A DNA stretch of 44,093 nt from DASSTJ01 sp035707965 (GCA_035707965.1 DASSTJ010000002.1:1-44093); one strand, 5' to 3'; counted from the stretch's first letter, positions 19,591-28,282 are shown. Translations and numbers: made by a program. The notes: generated from the sequence alone by a model not told the origin.

Positions 19591-21801
19591 TCAGGCCGGC
19601 AGGTCGCCGGTTCCCCCTGTCGTGGGAGCCGACGTGCTCTGCTCGCCACCGGGCCGCACGTGGCCCGATCGCACGTCGGCAAGGCTGTCGCGCGCCGCCT
19701 GGGCCACGGCCTCAGGGGTGAAGCCGAACTCGCGGAACACGGTGGTGTAGTCGGCGGAGGCGCCGTAGTGCTCGAGGCTCACGATGCGCCCGGCGTCACC
19801 GACGACGTCCCGCCAGCCCTGGCCGACGCCGGCCTCGACGCTCACTCGGGCGCGGACGGCCGGTGGCAGCACCGAGTCGCGGTACTGCTGCGGCTGCGCC
19901 TCGAACCACTCCCGGCAGGGCATGGACACGACGCGCGCCTTCACCCCCTCCGCCTGCAGCGACTCGCGTGCGGCCACGGCGAGCTGCACCTCGGAGCCCG
20001 TGCCGACGAGGACGACGTCCGGCTCGCCGCCTTCGGCCTCGAGCAGGACGTAGGCGCCCTTGGCGACGCCGTCGGCAGGTGCGCACGCCCCGTCCGACCG
20101 GTCGAAGGTCGGCACGTTCTGGCGGGTCAGCACGATGCCGGCCGGGGTGTCGTGGTGCTCGAGCACGGTGCGCCAGGCCCACGCTGTCTCGTTGGCGTCG
20201 GCAGGGCGGACGACGTCGAGGCCGGGGATCGCCCGGAGCGCCGCGAGCTGCTCCACGGGCTGGTGCGTCGGGCCGTCCTCGCCGAGGCCGATGGAGTCGT
20301 GCGTCCAGACGTAGATGGGCCCGATCTGCATGAGCGCGGCGAGCCGCACCGACGGGCGCATGTAGTCGCTGAAGGTGAGGAAGGTGCCGCCGTACGCCCG
20401 GGTCAGCGACTGCAGCGCGATGCCGTTGAGGATCGCCCCCATGGCGTGCTCGCGGATCCCGAAGTGCAGCGTGCGCCCGTAGGGGCCGCCGCTCCACATG
20501 TCGGTCTGGCGATCGGTCGGCAGGAAGGACGGTGCGCCCTTCATGGTCGTGTTGTTGCTCTCCGCGAGGTCGGCGGAACCGCCCCACAGCTCCGGCAGGA
20601 CCGGCGCGAGCGCGCTGAGGACGGCACCGCTCGCCTTGCGGGTGGCCATGCCCTTCTCGTCGGCCTCGAACGTGGGAAGGGCGTCGGTCCACCCGTCGGG
20701 GAGCGCCGGCGTGCTCAGGCGGTTGAGAAGGTCCGCACGTCCGGGGTTCTCGGCTCGCCAGGCGTCGAACGCGTCCTGCCACACGCGGCGGTCCTTCTCG
20801 CGACGCTGGCGGATGCCGCGAGTGTGCGCGATGACCTCGTCGTCCACGTGGAAGTGGTCGTCCGGGTCGAAACCGAGCAGCCGCTTCGTGGCGGCCACCT
20901 CGTCCTCGCCGAGAGCCGCGCCGTGCGCCTTGCCCGTGTCCTGCAGGTTGGGCGCGGGCCAGCCGATGATGGTGTGCAGCACGATGATCGAGGGCCGGTC
21001 GGTCTCCGCCTTGGCGGCCTCGATCGCCGCAAGCAGCGCGTCGACGTCCTCGACGTAGCCGTCGGGGTGCCGCCAGTCGACCGTCTGCGTGTGCCAGCCG
21101 TAGGCGTCGTACCGCTTCGCGACGTCCTCGGTGAACGAGATGTTGGTGTCGTCCTCGATCGAGATGTGGTTGCTGTCGTAGATCAGGACGAGGTTGCCGA
21201 GCTGCTGCGTGCCGGCCAGCGAGCTGGCCTCCGACGTGACGCCCTCCATCAGGTCGCCGTCCGAGGCGATGACGTAGACGTGGTGGTCGAACGGGCTGGC
21301 TCCGGGGGGCGCGTCCGGGTCGAGGAGGCCCCGTTCGCGTCGTGCGGCCATGGCCATGCCCACGGCGCTGGCGAGTCCCTGCCCGAGGGGACCGGTGGTG
21401 ATCTCGACGCCGCGGGTGTGCCGGTACTCCGGGTGGCCGGGCGTCTTGGAGCCCCAGGTGCGGAGCGCCTCGAGGTCGGAGAGCTCGAGCCCGTACCCCG
21501 CCAGGTAGAGCTGGATGTACAGCGTCAGGCTCGAGTGGCCGCAGGAGAGGACGAAGCGGTCGCGACCGATCCACTGGTCGTCGCCGGGGTCGTGCCGCAT
21601 GACGTGCTGGAACAGCAGGTAGGCCACGGGCGCGAGGCTCATCGCGGTGCCCGGGTGGCCGTTGCCGACCTTCTGGACGGCGTCGGCGGCCAGCACCCGG
21701 ACGGTGTCGACCGCTCGCACGTCGAGCTGGGTCCAGCCGGCCCGCTCGGCGACCGGCGGCGCCAGCGACGCGTCCCGACCGGTGGTGACCTGCTCGCTCA
21801 C
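19591..21801 (-). CDS. tkt: Transketolase
   Basis: Thiamine diphosphate enzyme that transfers two-carbon units in the pentose-phosphate pathway. At 736 residues it is a little long because of N- and C-terminal extensions. Motifs: KVGNGHPGTAMSLAP, the cofactor-binding SDGDLMEGVTSEA followed by NLVLIYDSNHISIE, and the transketolase signature GEDGPTHQPVEQLAALRAIP in the second half. The GTG or ATG choice is settled by the family: ATG at 21801 gives MSEQVTTGRDASL. First gene of the six-gene minus-strand operon, divergent from ctaB. Confidence 0.97.
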   Translation of the reverse strand: MSEQVTTGRDASLAPPVAERAGWTQLDVRAVDTVRVLAADAVQKVGNGHPGTAMSLAPVAYLLFQHVMRHDPGDDQWIGRDRFVLSCGHSSLTLYIQLYLAGYGLELSDLEALRTWGSKTPGHPEYRHTRGVEITTGPLGQGLASAVGMAMAARRERGLLDPDAPPGASPFDHHVYVIASDGDLMEGVTSEASSLAGTQQLGNLVLIYDSNHISIEDDTNISFTEDVAKRYDAYGWHTQTVDWRHPDGYVEDVDALLAAIEAAKAETDRPSIIVLHTIIGWPAPNLQDTGKAHGAALGEDEVAATKRLLGFDPDDHFHVDDEVIAHTRGIRQRREKDRRVWQDAFDAWRAENPGRADLLNRLSTPALPDGWTDALPTFEADEKGMATRKASGAVLSALAPVLPELWGGSADLAESNNTTMKGAPSFLPTDRQTDMWSGGPYGRTLHFGIREHAMGAILNGIALQSLTRAYGGTFLTFSDYMRPSVRLAALMQIGPIYVWTHDSIGLGEDGPTHQPVEQLAALRAIPGLDVVRPADANETAWAWRTVLEHHDTPAGIVLTRQNVPTFDRSDGACAPADGVAKGAYVLLEAEGGEPDVVLVGTGSEVQLAVAARESLQAEGVKARVVSMPCREWFEAQPQQYRDSVLPPAVRARVSVEAGVGQGWRDVVGDAGRIVSLEHYGASADYTTVFREFGFTPEAVAQAARDSLADVRSGHVRPGGEQSTSAPTTGGTGDLPA

Positions 21802-21879
21802 GTGACGGTTCCTCTCGTCGACGACGGTGGCGGCTGGGCGCCCGTCGGCCCCCGGGCGCTCGCAGACGCCCTGTCGTCG

Positions 21880-21907
21880 AGCCTAGACCCGGCAGCAGGG
21901 CGCGCAA
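21880..21907 (-). promoter_or_regulatory. Candidate tkt operon promoter
   Basis: On the minus strand, TTGCGC (21907-21902), a 16-base spacer and TAGGCT (21885-21880) form a plausible housekeeping promoter. The transcript would start near 21873, with a leader of about 70 bases to the tkt ATG. It lies in the 255-base divergent tkt-ctaB gap. Confidence 0.4.
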
Positions 21908-21992
21908 TCGGGCGTCCGGCGGTGGCCGTCCGGCAAGATCATCGCAGCGTCAGGACCGTCAGGTGCCACCGGGTCGCGACGCCCGCGCGGGG

Positions 21993-21998
21993 TAGACT
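21993..21998 (+). promoter_or_regulatory. Candidate -10 box for ctaB
   Basis: TAGACT fits TANNNT well. It lies 58 bases before the ctaB GTG and would leave a leader of about 50 bases that contains the GAGGAA ribosome site. No strong -35 is seen. Confidence 0.4.
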
Positions 21999-22056
21999 CA
22001 GCCCCGACCACGCGCCCTCTGCATGCCGGCGCGAAGCCCGCGCCGCCGAGGAACTC

Positions 22057-23022
22057 GTGACTGCGACCGACCCGCGCCCGCTGACGTCGACCCGACGCCC
22101 CGGCGAGCGAGACCGTGACCCGTCCGTCACGCGCCGCCTGGGCCGCCGGGTCCGCGCCTACGTGGCGCTCACCAAGCCGCGCATCATCGAGACGCTGCTG
22201 GTGACCACGGTGCCGACCATGTTCCTGGCTGCGGGCGGTTTCCCGCCCGCCTGGCTGGTGCTCGTCACGTTGCTCGGCGGGATCCTCGCCGCGGGCAGCG
22301 CCAACACGCTCAACTGCTACATCGACCGCGACATCGACGTGGTCATGCACCGCACGCAGCACCGCCCGCTGGTGACGGGGGAGGTCACGCCGAGGGCCGC
22401 GCTGGTCTTCGGGATCGTCATGGGGGTCCTGGCCACCTTGCTGTTCGGCTTCGTCGTGAACTGGCTCTCCGCGGCCCTCGCGGTCTTCGCGATCTTCTTC
22501 TACGTGGTGATCTACACGCTGCTGCTCAAGCGGCGCACCTCGCAGAACATCGTCTGGGGCGGCATCGCCGGCTGCATGCAGGTGCTGATCGGCTGGGCGG
22601 CGGTCACCGGGTCGCTCAGCTGGGCGCCGTTCATCCTGTTCCTCGTCATCTTCTTCTGGACGCCGCCGCACTACTGGCCTCTGTCGATGCGTTTCGAGGA
22701 CGACTACGCCGCCGCGGGCGTGCCGATGCTGCCGGTCGTCGCGACCGACGTCGCCGTCGCCAAGCAGGTCGTCCTCTACTCGTGGGCCATGGTGCTGTCG
22801 TCGCTGGCCCTCGTGCCGGTGGCTCCGACGGGCCCGGTCTACGCGGTCTCGGCGTCGGCGCTCGGTGGCATGTTCCTGCTCGAGGCCCATCGGCTGCAGC
22901 AGCGGGCCAAGGCCGGCGTGACCGGACGGAAGCTGAACCCGATGCGGCTCTTCCACTTCTCGATCACGTACGTGTCCCTGCTGTTCGTCGCCCTGGCGGT
23001 CGACCCGTTCGTGCGCTTCTAG
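22057..23022 (+). CDS. ctaB: Protoheme IX farnesyltransferase (haem O synthase)
   Basis: Integral-membrane UbiA-type prenyltransferase that adds a farnesyl chain to haem B for cytochrome oxidase. The 321-residue protein has about nine hydrophobic segments and the two signature regions: NCYIDRDIDVVMHRTQHRPL in the first half and the second Asp-rich loop FEDDYAAAGVPMLPVV. The GTG at 22057 follows GAGGAA; upstream in-frame codons extend far back but are antisense to tkt. It converges with ctaA, whose stop lies 11 bases away, so the two haem-modification genes are transcribed toward each other. Confidence 0.95.
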   Translation: MTATDPRPLTSTRRPGERDRDPSVTRRLGRRVRAYVALTKPRIIETLLVTTVPTMFLAAGGFPPAWLVLVTLLGGILAAGSANTLNCYIDRDIDVVMHRTQHRPLVTGEVTPRAALVFGIVMGVLATLLFGFVVNWLSAALAVFAIFFYVVIYTLLLKRRTSQNIVWGGIAGCMQVLIGWAAVTGSLSWAPFILFLVIFFWTPPHYWPLSMRFEDDYAAAGVPMLPVVATDVAVAKQVVLYSWAMVLSSLALVPVAPTGPVYAVSASALGGMFLLEAHRLQQRAKAGVTGRKLNPMRLFHFSITYVSLLFVALAVDPFVRF

Positions 23023-23032
23023 CACGGAGGCG

Positions 23033-24004
23033 TCACGCCGACGGCAGGTCGGAGCGCACCCGCAGCGACAGCACCAGGTTGGCGACTGCCACCACCAGCA
23101 GGCAGGCGCCCAGCATGTGCAGCGCGACGACGGCGACCGGGAGGCCTGCGAAGTACTGGGCGTAGCCGATGACGCCCTGGGCAAGCCCGACGCCCACGAC
23201 CAGCAGGGCGGCCCGCTGCGAGCGAGGCGAGGCGTCGGTGAGCCGCAGGGCGACCAGCAGGGCGAGCAGGACGCCGAACCACAGCATCACCGCGTCGGCG
23301 TGCAGCCAGCTCATGGATCTGGGGTCGAGGCCGAACCGCGCCGGTGCGTCGGCGTCGCCGGAGTGCGGCCCGGAGCCGGTGACGACCGTACCGAGCAGCA
23401 GCACGACGCCGGTGAGCACCGCCAGCGCCCACGCGAGCCACTGCAGCTCCACGCGGACGGCCCAGGACGCCGCACCGTCCGGGCGTCTCACCCGCTCGAG
23501 GACCGTGAAGGACGCCACCACGATCACGGCGGAGACGAGGAAGTGCGCGGCCACGGTCGCGGGGGAGAGGTGGGTCAGCACGGTGATGCCGCCGAGCACC
23601 GCCTGCACCACGACACCGACGAGCGGGACGGCGGCGAGAGCCAGGACGCTCCTCGGGCGGCGGTCCCGGCGGACGACCAACCACACGGCCACCAGCACGG
23701 CGAGTGCCGTGAGGCCGACCATGCCCGTGAGGGTGCGGTTACCGAACTCGATGTACTTGTGGATGCCCTGTGCCTGGTGCTCGACCGGGACGTACGAGCC
23801 CGGCACGCACTGCGGCCACGTGGGGCAACCCAGCCCGGAGCCGGTGAGGCGAACCAGGCCGCCGGTCACGACGATGAGGACCTGCGCGACGACGTTGACG
23901 ACCAGCGCGGCGCGTACCCCCAGGGGCAGCGCGGAGGCGGCCCCCGTGGTCTGCGGGGCCCGCGGTGCGGGCAGCTGGTCGACGAGCGCGGGCTGTGAGG
24001 TCAC
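23033..24004 (-). CDS. ctaA: Haem A synthase (CtaA/COX15)
   Basis: Membrane enzyme that oxidises haem O to haem A. The 323-residue protein has eight predicted helices in two four-helix halves. The N-terminal loop has the paired cysteines C-x5-C (GLGCPTWPQC), known in Bacillus CtaA. The haem-binding helix reads YIEFGNRTL, with Asn where many homologues have His, a variant I believe is common in actinobacteria; other conserved His residues (THLSPATVAAH, SWLHADAVM, ALHMLGA) are present. The ATG start is 8 bases past a TACGCT box, suggesting a leaderless message. It lies 63 bases after the ABC permease gene. Confidence 0.93.
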   Translation of the reverse strand: MTSQPALVDQLPAPRAPQTTGAASALPLGVRAALVVNVVAQVLIVVTGGLVRLTGSGLGCPTWPQCVPGSYVPVEHQAQGIHKYIEFGNRTLTGMVGLTALAVLVAVWLVVRRDRRPRSVLALAAVPLVGVVVQAVLGGITVLTHLSPATVAAHFLVSAVIVVASFTVLERVRRPDGAASWAVRVELQWLAWALAVLTGVVLLLGTVVTGSGPHSGDADAPARFGLDPRSMSWLHADAVMLWFGVLLALLVALRLTDASPRSQRAALLVVGVGLAQGVIGYAQYFAGLPVAVVALHMLGACLLVVAVANLVLSLRVRSDLPSA

Positions 24005-24011
24005 GACGTCC

Positions 24012-24017
24012 AGCGTA
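24012..24017 (-). promoter_or_regulatory. Candidate -10 box for ctaA (near-leaderless)
   Basis: On the minus strand TACGCT ends 7 bases before the ctaA ATG, inside the 63-base gap after the ABC permease. If used, ctaA has its own promoter and almost no leader. No clear -35 is present. Confidence 0.4.
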
Positions 24018-24067
24018 AGGCGCCAGGTGCTGGTACCCGCCGTGCGGTGCGACAGCGCGACTCCACG

Positions 24068-24865
24068 TCAGTCCCAGCGGAACGTGCGGGCGGTCAACGC
24101 CGCCGCGGCGAGCGTCCAGGTGGCCAGGACGAGGCAAGGGACGATGGCGAGGTGGGCGTGGAGCAGGGCATCGCGCATCGCCTCCCCGAGCGCGCCGGAG
24201 GGCAGCACCTGCGCGAGGTGGGCCAGCCCCCCGGGCATGCGGCCGACGGGCACGACGACGCCTCCGCCGGCGAGCAGCAGCACCCACACCAGGTTGGCGG
24301 CGGCGAGTGTGGCCTCGGCGCGCAACGTGCCGGCCATGAGGAGGGCGAGCGACACGAAGGCCGCCGTGCCGAGCGCGACGACGAGGACCGCTGCTGGGAC
24401 ACCGGCGACCTGCGGACGCCACCCGAGTGCGAGCCCGACACCGCCGATGACGACCACCTGCACCGCCTGCACCGCGAGGACGGCGACCACCTTGGCGCCG
24501 ACCAGCCCGCTGCGGCCCAGTGGCGTGGTGCCCAGCAGCCTCAGCACGCCGTAACGCCGGTCGAACCCGGTCTGGATGGCCTGGCCGGTGAAGGACGTCG
24601 ACATGACGGCGAGCGCCAGGACCCCCGGCGTGAGCACGTCGATCCGTCGTCCCGGCCCGAGCGAAGGCACGTGGACGGCGTGCAGTCCGACCAGGAGCAG
24701 CACGGGTAGGACGAGGGCGAGCAGCAGCTGCTCACCGTTGCGCAGGACCAGCGACGCCTCCAGGCGCGCCTGGGCGCCGATGCGTCGGACCGCCGGCGCC
24801 GGTCGTGGCGCGGGCGAGAGGTCGAGGTCGGCGGCCGTCGCGGGGCCGTGCGTGCTGGTGCTCAT
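24068..24865 (-). CDS. ABC-2 type transporter permease
   Basis: A 265-residue membrane protein with six hydrophobic segments and the ABC-2 layout: a cytoplasmic N-terminus, then ARLEASLVLRNGEQLLLALV, and later LPSGALGEAMRDAL near the last helices. It is the membrane half of an exporter with the ATPase encoded just upstream. The ATG at 24865 overlaps the ATPase stop by 4 bases. In M. tuberculosis the matching genes (Rv1457c-Rv1458c) also lie between ctaA and sufR. The substrate is unknown. Conserved linkage with haem A synthesis suggests a role near haem or cytochrome oxidase assembly, but this is inference. Confidence 0.85.
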   Translation of the reverse strand: MSTSTHGPATAADLDLSPAPRPAPAVRRIGAQARLEASLVLRNGEQLLLALVLPVLLLVGLHAVHVPSLGPGRRIDVLTPGVLALAVMSTSFTGQAIQTGFDRRYGVLRLLGTTPLGRSGLVGAKVVAVLAVQAVQVVVIGGVGLALGWRPQVAGVPAAVLVVALGTAAFVSLALLMAGTLRAEATLAAANLVWVLLLAGGGVVVPVGRMPGGLAHLAQVLPSGALGEAMRDALLHAHLAIVPCLVLATWTLAAAALTARTFRWD

Positions 24866-25794
24866 CGCAGGCTCCGACCCGTCAGGTCGAGGAAGACGTC
24901 TTCGAGGCTGCGACGACCGACGGTGAGCCCCTCCGGCATGACGTGCTGAGCAGCGCACCACGAGGTGACGGTCGCGATCACGCCGGGGTCGACCGTCCCG
25001 GTGACGACGTACTGCCCGGGGACCGGCTCGTCGATGCGGACGTCGTCGGGCAGGGCGGTACGCAGCGTCGTGAGGTCGAGCCGGGGGTCGGCACCGAACC
25101 GCAGCGACTCGGCCTCGTCACGGACCCCGGTGAGCTCCGAGGGCGACCCGTGGGCGACGACGCGGCCGGAGTCGACCACGACGACGAGGTCCGCGAGCCG
25201 CTCGGCTTCTTCGATGAGGTGCGTGGTGAGGACGATCGCGGCACCTTCGCGGCGTGCCTGCTGCACGAGGTCCCAGACGCCGAGCCGGGCCTGCGGGTCC
25301 AGCCCGGCGCTGGGCTCGTCGAGGAACAGCACCTCGGGACGGCCGACGAGAGCGCAGGCGAGGGCGACCCGCTGGCGCTGCCCGCCGGAGAGCCGCCGGA
25401 CCACCGTGCGCGCGAAGGTGCTCACGCCCAGGCGCTCGGCGAGCGCGTCCGGGTCCAGCGGGGCCGCGTGCAGCCGGGCCACGTGCCGCACGAGCTCGAG
25501 GGCGTGGGCGGCGGCGGGAAGGCCGCCGCCCTGCAGCATCACGCCCACCCGGGCCCGGTGCTCTGGCCCGGCCAGCGCCGGGTCCGCGCCGAGCACGCGG
25601 ACGATGCCGGAGTCGGGGCGCCGCAAGCCCTCGCAGCACTCGACCGTGGTCGTCTTGCCCGCTCCGTTCGGCCCGAGGACAGCCGTGACGGCGCCGCGTC
25701 GGGCGGCCAGGTCCAGGGAGTCGACGACCCGCCGTCCGCCGTAGCTCTTGACCAGGCCCTGGACGACCACCGCGGCGGAGGTGTCGGGAGCCAT
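24862..25794 (-). CDS. ABC transporter ATPase, DrrA/CcmA-like exporter
   Basis: A 310-residue nucleotide-binding subunit. Visible motifs: Walker A LGPNGAGKTT, signature LSGGQRQRVALA, Walker B EVLFLDEPSAGLD, and the switch His in LTTHLIEEAERLA. The C-terminal 90 or so residues (QYVVTGTVD and RSLEDVFLDLTG) are typical of drug-type ABC-2 exporters. The ATG at 25794 gives MAPDTSAAVVVQGLVKSYGG; the longer frame reaching 26364 is a shadow of sufR. It diverges from sufR across 118 bases, as in mycobacteria. Probable partner of the permease encoded next. Confidence 0.9.
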   Translation of the reverse strand: MAPDTSAAVVVQGLVKSYGGRRVVDSLDLAARRGAVTAVLGPNGAGKTTTVECCEGLRRPDSGIVRVLGADPALAGPEHRARVGVMLQGGGLPAAAHALELVRHVARLHAAPLDPDALAERLGVSTFARTVVRRLSGGQRQRVALACALVGRPEVLFLDEPSAGLDPQARLGVWDLVQQARREGAAIVLTTHLIEEAERLADLVVVVDSGRVVAHGSPSELTGVRDEAESLRFGADPRLDLTTLRTALPDDVRIDEPVPGQYVVTGTVDPGVIATVTSWCAAQHVMPEGLTVGRRSLEDVFLDLTGRSLR

Positions 25795-25800
25795 GCTCGG

Positions 25801-25806
25801 AGTGTA
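25801..25806 (-). promoter_or_regulatory. Candidate -10 box for the ABC exporter operon (leaderless)
   Basis: On the minus strand TACACT ends exactly 6 bases before the ATG of the ATPase gene, so transcription should begin at the start codon. No good -35 is seen. Confidence 0.45.
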
Positions 25807-25877
25807 GGTCGGGTGGTCGGCCCGCTCGTCCGGCGGTCCGGCGTGACGCTCGGCACGTCGACACGGACCCCCCGATG

Positions 25878-25916
25878 TTGAGCGGCTCGGCGAATTAGCG
25901 CACAATGGTGTTGTGC
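25878..25916 (+). promoter_or_regulatory. sufR promoter with an overlapping palindromic operator
   Basis: TTGAGC (25878-25883), a 17-base spacer and CACAAT (25901-25906) form a promoter whose expected start falls on the GTG at 25913, 6 bases past the -10. A perfect palindrome, GCACAA-TGGTG-TTGTGC (25900-25916), covers the -10, the start point and the start codon. A repressor bound here would block RNA polymerase. SufR proteins repress their own operons in Streptomyces, cyanobacteria and mycobacteria, so SufR is the likely binder. The spacing differs from the CAAC-N6-GTTG site I recall for other SufR proteins. Confidence 0.7.
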
Positions 25917-26752
25917 ATTTGCAGACGGCGCGCCTCGACGTGCGCGGAGCGGTGTCGCGGTCGGACGACCCCGACGCCCGCACCCGCGACCGCGTGGCCA
26001 GGGCTGTCCTCGAGGACGGCCCGGTGACGGCGTCCGCCATCGCGGACCAGCTGGGTGTGACGCCGGCCGCCGTGCGCCGGCACCTGGACCTCCTGGCCGA
26101 GGAGGGGCTCGTCGCCGCGCGGGACCCCCGACCCAGCGCCAGCCGTGGCCGAGGCCGCCCCGCCCGCGTGTACGTGGTGACCGACGCCGGCCACGCCTCG
26201 ATGACGACCGCGTACGACGACCTGGCCACGAGCGCCATGGAGTTCCTGGCGGAGCAGCTGGGCCCCGAGGCGGTCGAGGAGTTCGCCGCGCGTCGGGTGG
26301 CCGACCTCGAGAGCCGGTACGCCCCCGTGCTCGAGGCCGTCGGCGACGATCCCGACCTGCGCACCAGGGCGCTGGCCGACGCGTTGGCCCGGGACGGCTA
26401 CGCTGCCAGCGCTCGACCGGTCGGCTCGTCCGGCGCCGGCCCTGCCGGCGAGGGCATCCAGCTGTGTCAGGGTCACTGCCCGGTGCAGCACGTCGCCACC
26501 CGCTTCCCACAGCTGTGCGAGGCGGAGACCGAGGTGTTCTCCCGCCTGCTCGGCGTGCACGTTCAGCGCCTGGCGACCTTGGCGAGCGGCGCGCACGTCT
26601 GCACCACCCACGTCCCGACCGGCGCGGCCCCGACCGCCACCAGCACCAGCACCAGCACCAGCACCCACCTGCCCACCCCCTCGCTCGTTCGACCGAGCGA
26701 GGCACCCATCAGCCCCGAACCGCGGACGTCCGACGAGAGGAACCGCTCATGA
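25913..26752 (+). CDS. sufR: SufR, Fe-S cluster-sensing repressor of the suf operon
   Basis: A 279-residue DeoR/ArsR-like regulator. A winged helix-turn-helix (TASAIADQLGVTPAAVRRHL, about 39-58) is followed by the wing SRGRGRPARVY. The C-terminal domain has C185-x3-C189-x12-C202 and a further C230. The first three match the [4Fe-4S] ligands known in actinobacterial SufR. The last 45 or so residues are a Thr/Ser/Pro-rich tail encoded partly by a six-base repeat. The GTG at 25913 has no ribosome site and sits at the expected transcription start, so leaderless. Its stop overlaps sufB by 4 bases. With an intact cluster it should repress suf; loss of the cluster should derepress it. Confidence 0.92.
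   Translation: MHLQTARLDVRGAVSRSDDPDARTRDRVARAVLEDGPVTASAIADQLGVTPAAVRRHLDLLAEEGLVAARDPRPSASRGRGRPARVYVVTDAGHASMTTAYDDLATSAMEFLAEQLGPEAVEEFAARRVADLESRYAPVLEAVGDDPDLRTRALADALARDGYAASARPVGSSGAGPAGEGIQLCQGHCPVQHVATRFPQLCEAETEVFSRLLGVHVQRLATLASGAHVCTTHVPTGAAPTATSTSTSTSTHLPTPSLVRPSEAPISPEPRTSDERNRS
26639..26662 (+). repeat. Four tandem ACCAGC units in the sufR tail
   Basis: ACCAGC is repeated four times without interruption and encodes Thr-Ser pairs in the disordered tail of SufR, about 90 bases before sufB. The unit is six bases long, so gain or loss of a unit keeps the frame. It may vary in copy number between strains. Confidence 0.85.
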
Positions 26753-28224
26753 CGACCACTCCCACCACCGATCCGGTGACCACGAGCCCGGTCGACCCGT
26801 CGCTCAAGGCGGTGCCGGAGGCCACGCAACGCGAGATCGAGGGACTGGGACGGTACGAGTACGGCTGGTCCGACAGCGACGAGGCTGGTGCCGCGGCGCA
26901 GCGCGGGCTCTCCGAGGAGGTCGTGCGCAACATCTCCGCGCTGAAGAACGAGCCGGACTGGATGCTCCGCACCCGGCTGAAGGCGCTGCGGCTCTTCGGC
27001 AAGAAGCCGATGCCGAGCTGGGGCAGTGACCTGTCCGGCATCGACTTCGACAACATCAAGTACTTCGTGCGGTCCACCGAGAAGCAGGCCACGAGCTGGG
27101 AGGACCTGCCCGAGGACATCCGCAACACCTACGACCGGCTCGGCATCCCCGAGGCCGAGAAGCAGGCGTTGATCGGAGGTGTCGCAGCGCAGTACGAGTC
27201 TGAGGTCGTCTACCACCAGATCCGCGGTGACCTCGAGGCGAAGGGCGTCATCTTCGTCGACACCGACACCGGTCTGCGCGAGCACGAGGACCTGTTCCGC
27301 GAGTACTTCGGCTCGGTCATCCCGCCGGGCGACAACAAGTTCGCCTCGCTCAACACGGCCGTGTGGTCGGGCGGCTCGTTCGTCTACGTGCCACCGGGCG
27401 TGCACGTCGAGATCCCGCTGCAGGCCTACTTCCGGATCAACACCGAGAACATGGGCCAGTTCGAGCGCACGCTGATCATCGCGGACGAGGGCTCGTACGT
27501 GCACTACGTCGAGGGCTGTACGGCGCCGGTCTACAAGAGCGACTCCCTGCACAGCGCCGTGGTCGAGATCATCGTCAAGAAGAACGCGCGCGTCCGGTAC
27601 ACGACGATCCAGAACTGGTCGAACAACGTGTACAACCTGGTGACGAAGCGGGCCACGGCCGCGGAGGGCGCCACGATGGAGTGGGTCGACGGCAACATCG
27701 GGTCCAAGGTGACCATGAAGTACCCGGCCATCTACCTGCTCGGTGAGCACGCCAAGGGCGAGACGCTGTCGATCGCGTTCGCGGGCGAGGGCCAGCACCA
27801 GGACGCCGGCGCCAAGATGGTGCACGCGGCGCCGCACACGTCGTCCTCCATCATCTCCAAGTCCGTGTCGCGAGGGGGTGGACGCACGTCGTACCGCGGT
27901 CTCGTGCAGGTGCTCGAAGGGGCCCACCACGCCGCGGCGACGGTCCGGTGCGACGCGCTGCTGGTGGACGTCATCAGCCGCTCCGACACCTACCCCTACG
28001 TGGACGTCCGGGAGGACGACGCGTCCATGGGGCACGAGGCAACCGTCTCCAAGGTCAGCGACGACCAGCTCTTCTACCTCATGTCCCGCGGCATGGCCGA
28101 GGAAGAGGCGATGGCCACGATCGTGCGCGGCTTCGTCGAGCCGATCGCCAGAGAGCTGCCGATGGAGTACGCGCTCGAGCTCAACCGGCTGATCGAGATG
28201 CAGATGGAAGGCGCGGTGGGGTGA
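26749..28224 (+). CDS. sufB: SufB, Fe-S cluster scaffold
   Basis: Scaffold subunit of the SufBCD complex on which clusters form. The 491-residue protein has the family's right-handed beta-helix core, with SWGSDLSGIDFDNIKYF near the N-terminus, YVEGCTAPVYKSDSLH in the middle, and SSIISKSVSRGGGRTSYRG. The C-terminal Cys in TVRCDALLVD and Glu in HEATVSKV correspond to the key scaffold residues of E. coli SufB. The ATG at 26749 follows GAGAGGA and overlaps the sufR stop; earlier in-frame codons are a shadow of sufR. The first 25 residues are a Thr/Pro-rich extension. Confidence 0.97.
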   Translation: MTTTPTTDPVTTSPVDPSLKAVPEATQREIEGLGRYEYGWSDSDEAGAAAQRGLSEEVVRNISALKNEPDWMLRTRLKALRLFGKKPMPSWGSDLSGIDFDNIKYFVRSTEKQATSWEDLPEDIRNTYDRLGIPEAEKQALIGGVAAQYESEVVYHQIRGDLEAKGVIFVDTDTGLREHEDLFREYFGSVIPPGDNKFASLNTAVWSGGSFVYVPPGVHVEIPLQAYFRINTENMGQFERTLIIADEGSYVHYVEGCTAPVYKSDSLHSAVVEIIVKKNARVRYTTIQNWSNNVYNLVTKRATAAEGATMEWVDGNIGSKVTMKYPAIYLLGEHAKGETLSIAFAGEGQHQDAGAKMVHAAPHTSSSIISKSVSRGGGRTSYRGLVQVLEGAHHAAATVRCDALLVDVISRSDTYPYVDVREDDASMGHEATVSKVSDDQLFYLMSRGMAEEEAMATIVRGFVEPIARELPMEYALELNRLIEMQMEGAVG

Positions 28225-28282
28225 CGCTGGCCGCCCCGACCGTCCACGCCGTCCACACCAGAATCGGAGCACGAGTACCGGC

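Noticed and set aside
26639..26662. CRISPR-like or minisatellite array
   Set aside because: Only four identical six-base units with no spacers, inside a coding frame. It is a simple repeat.
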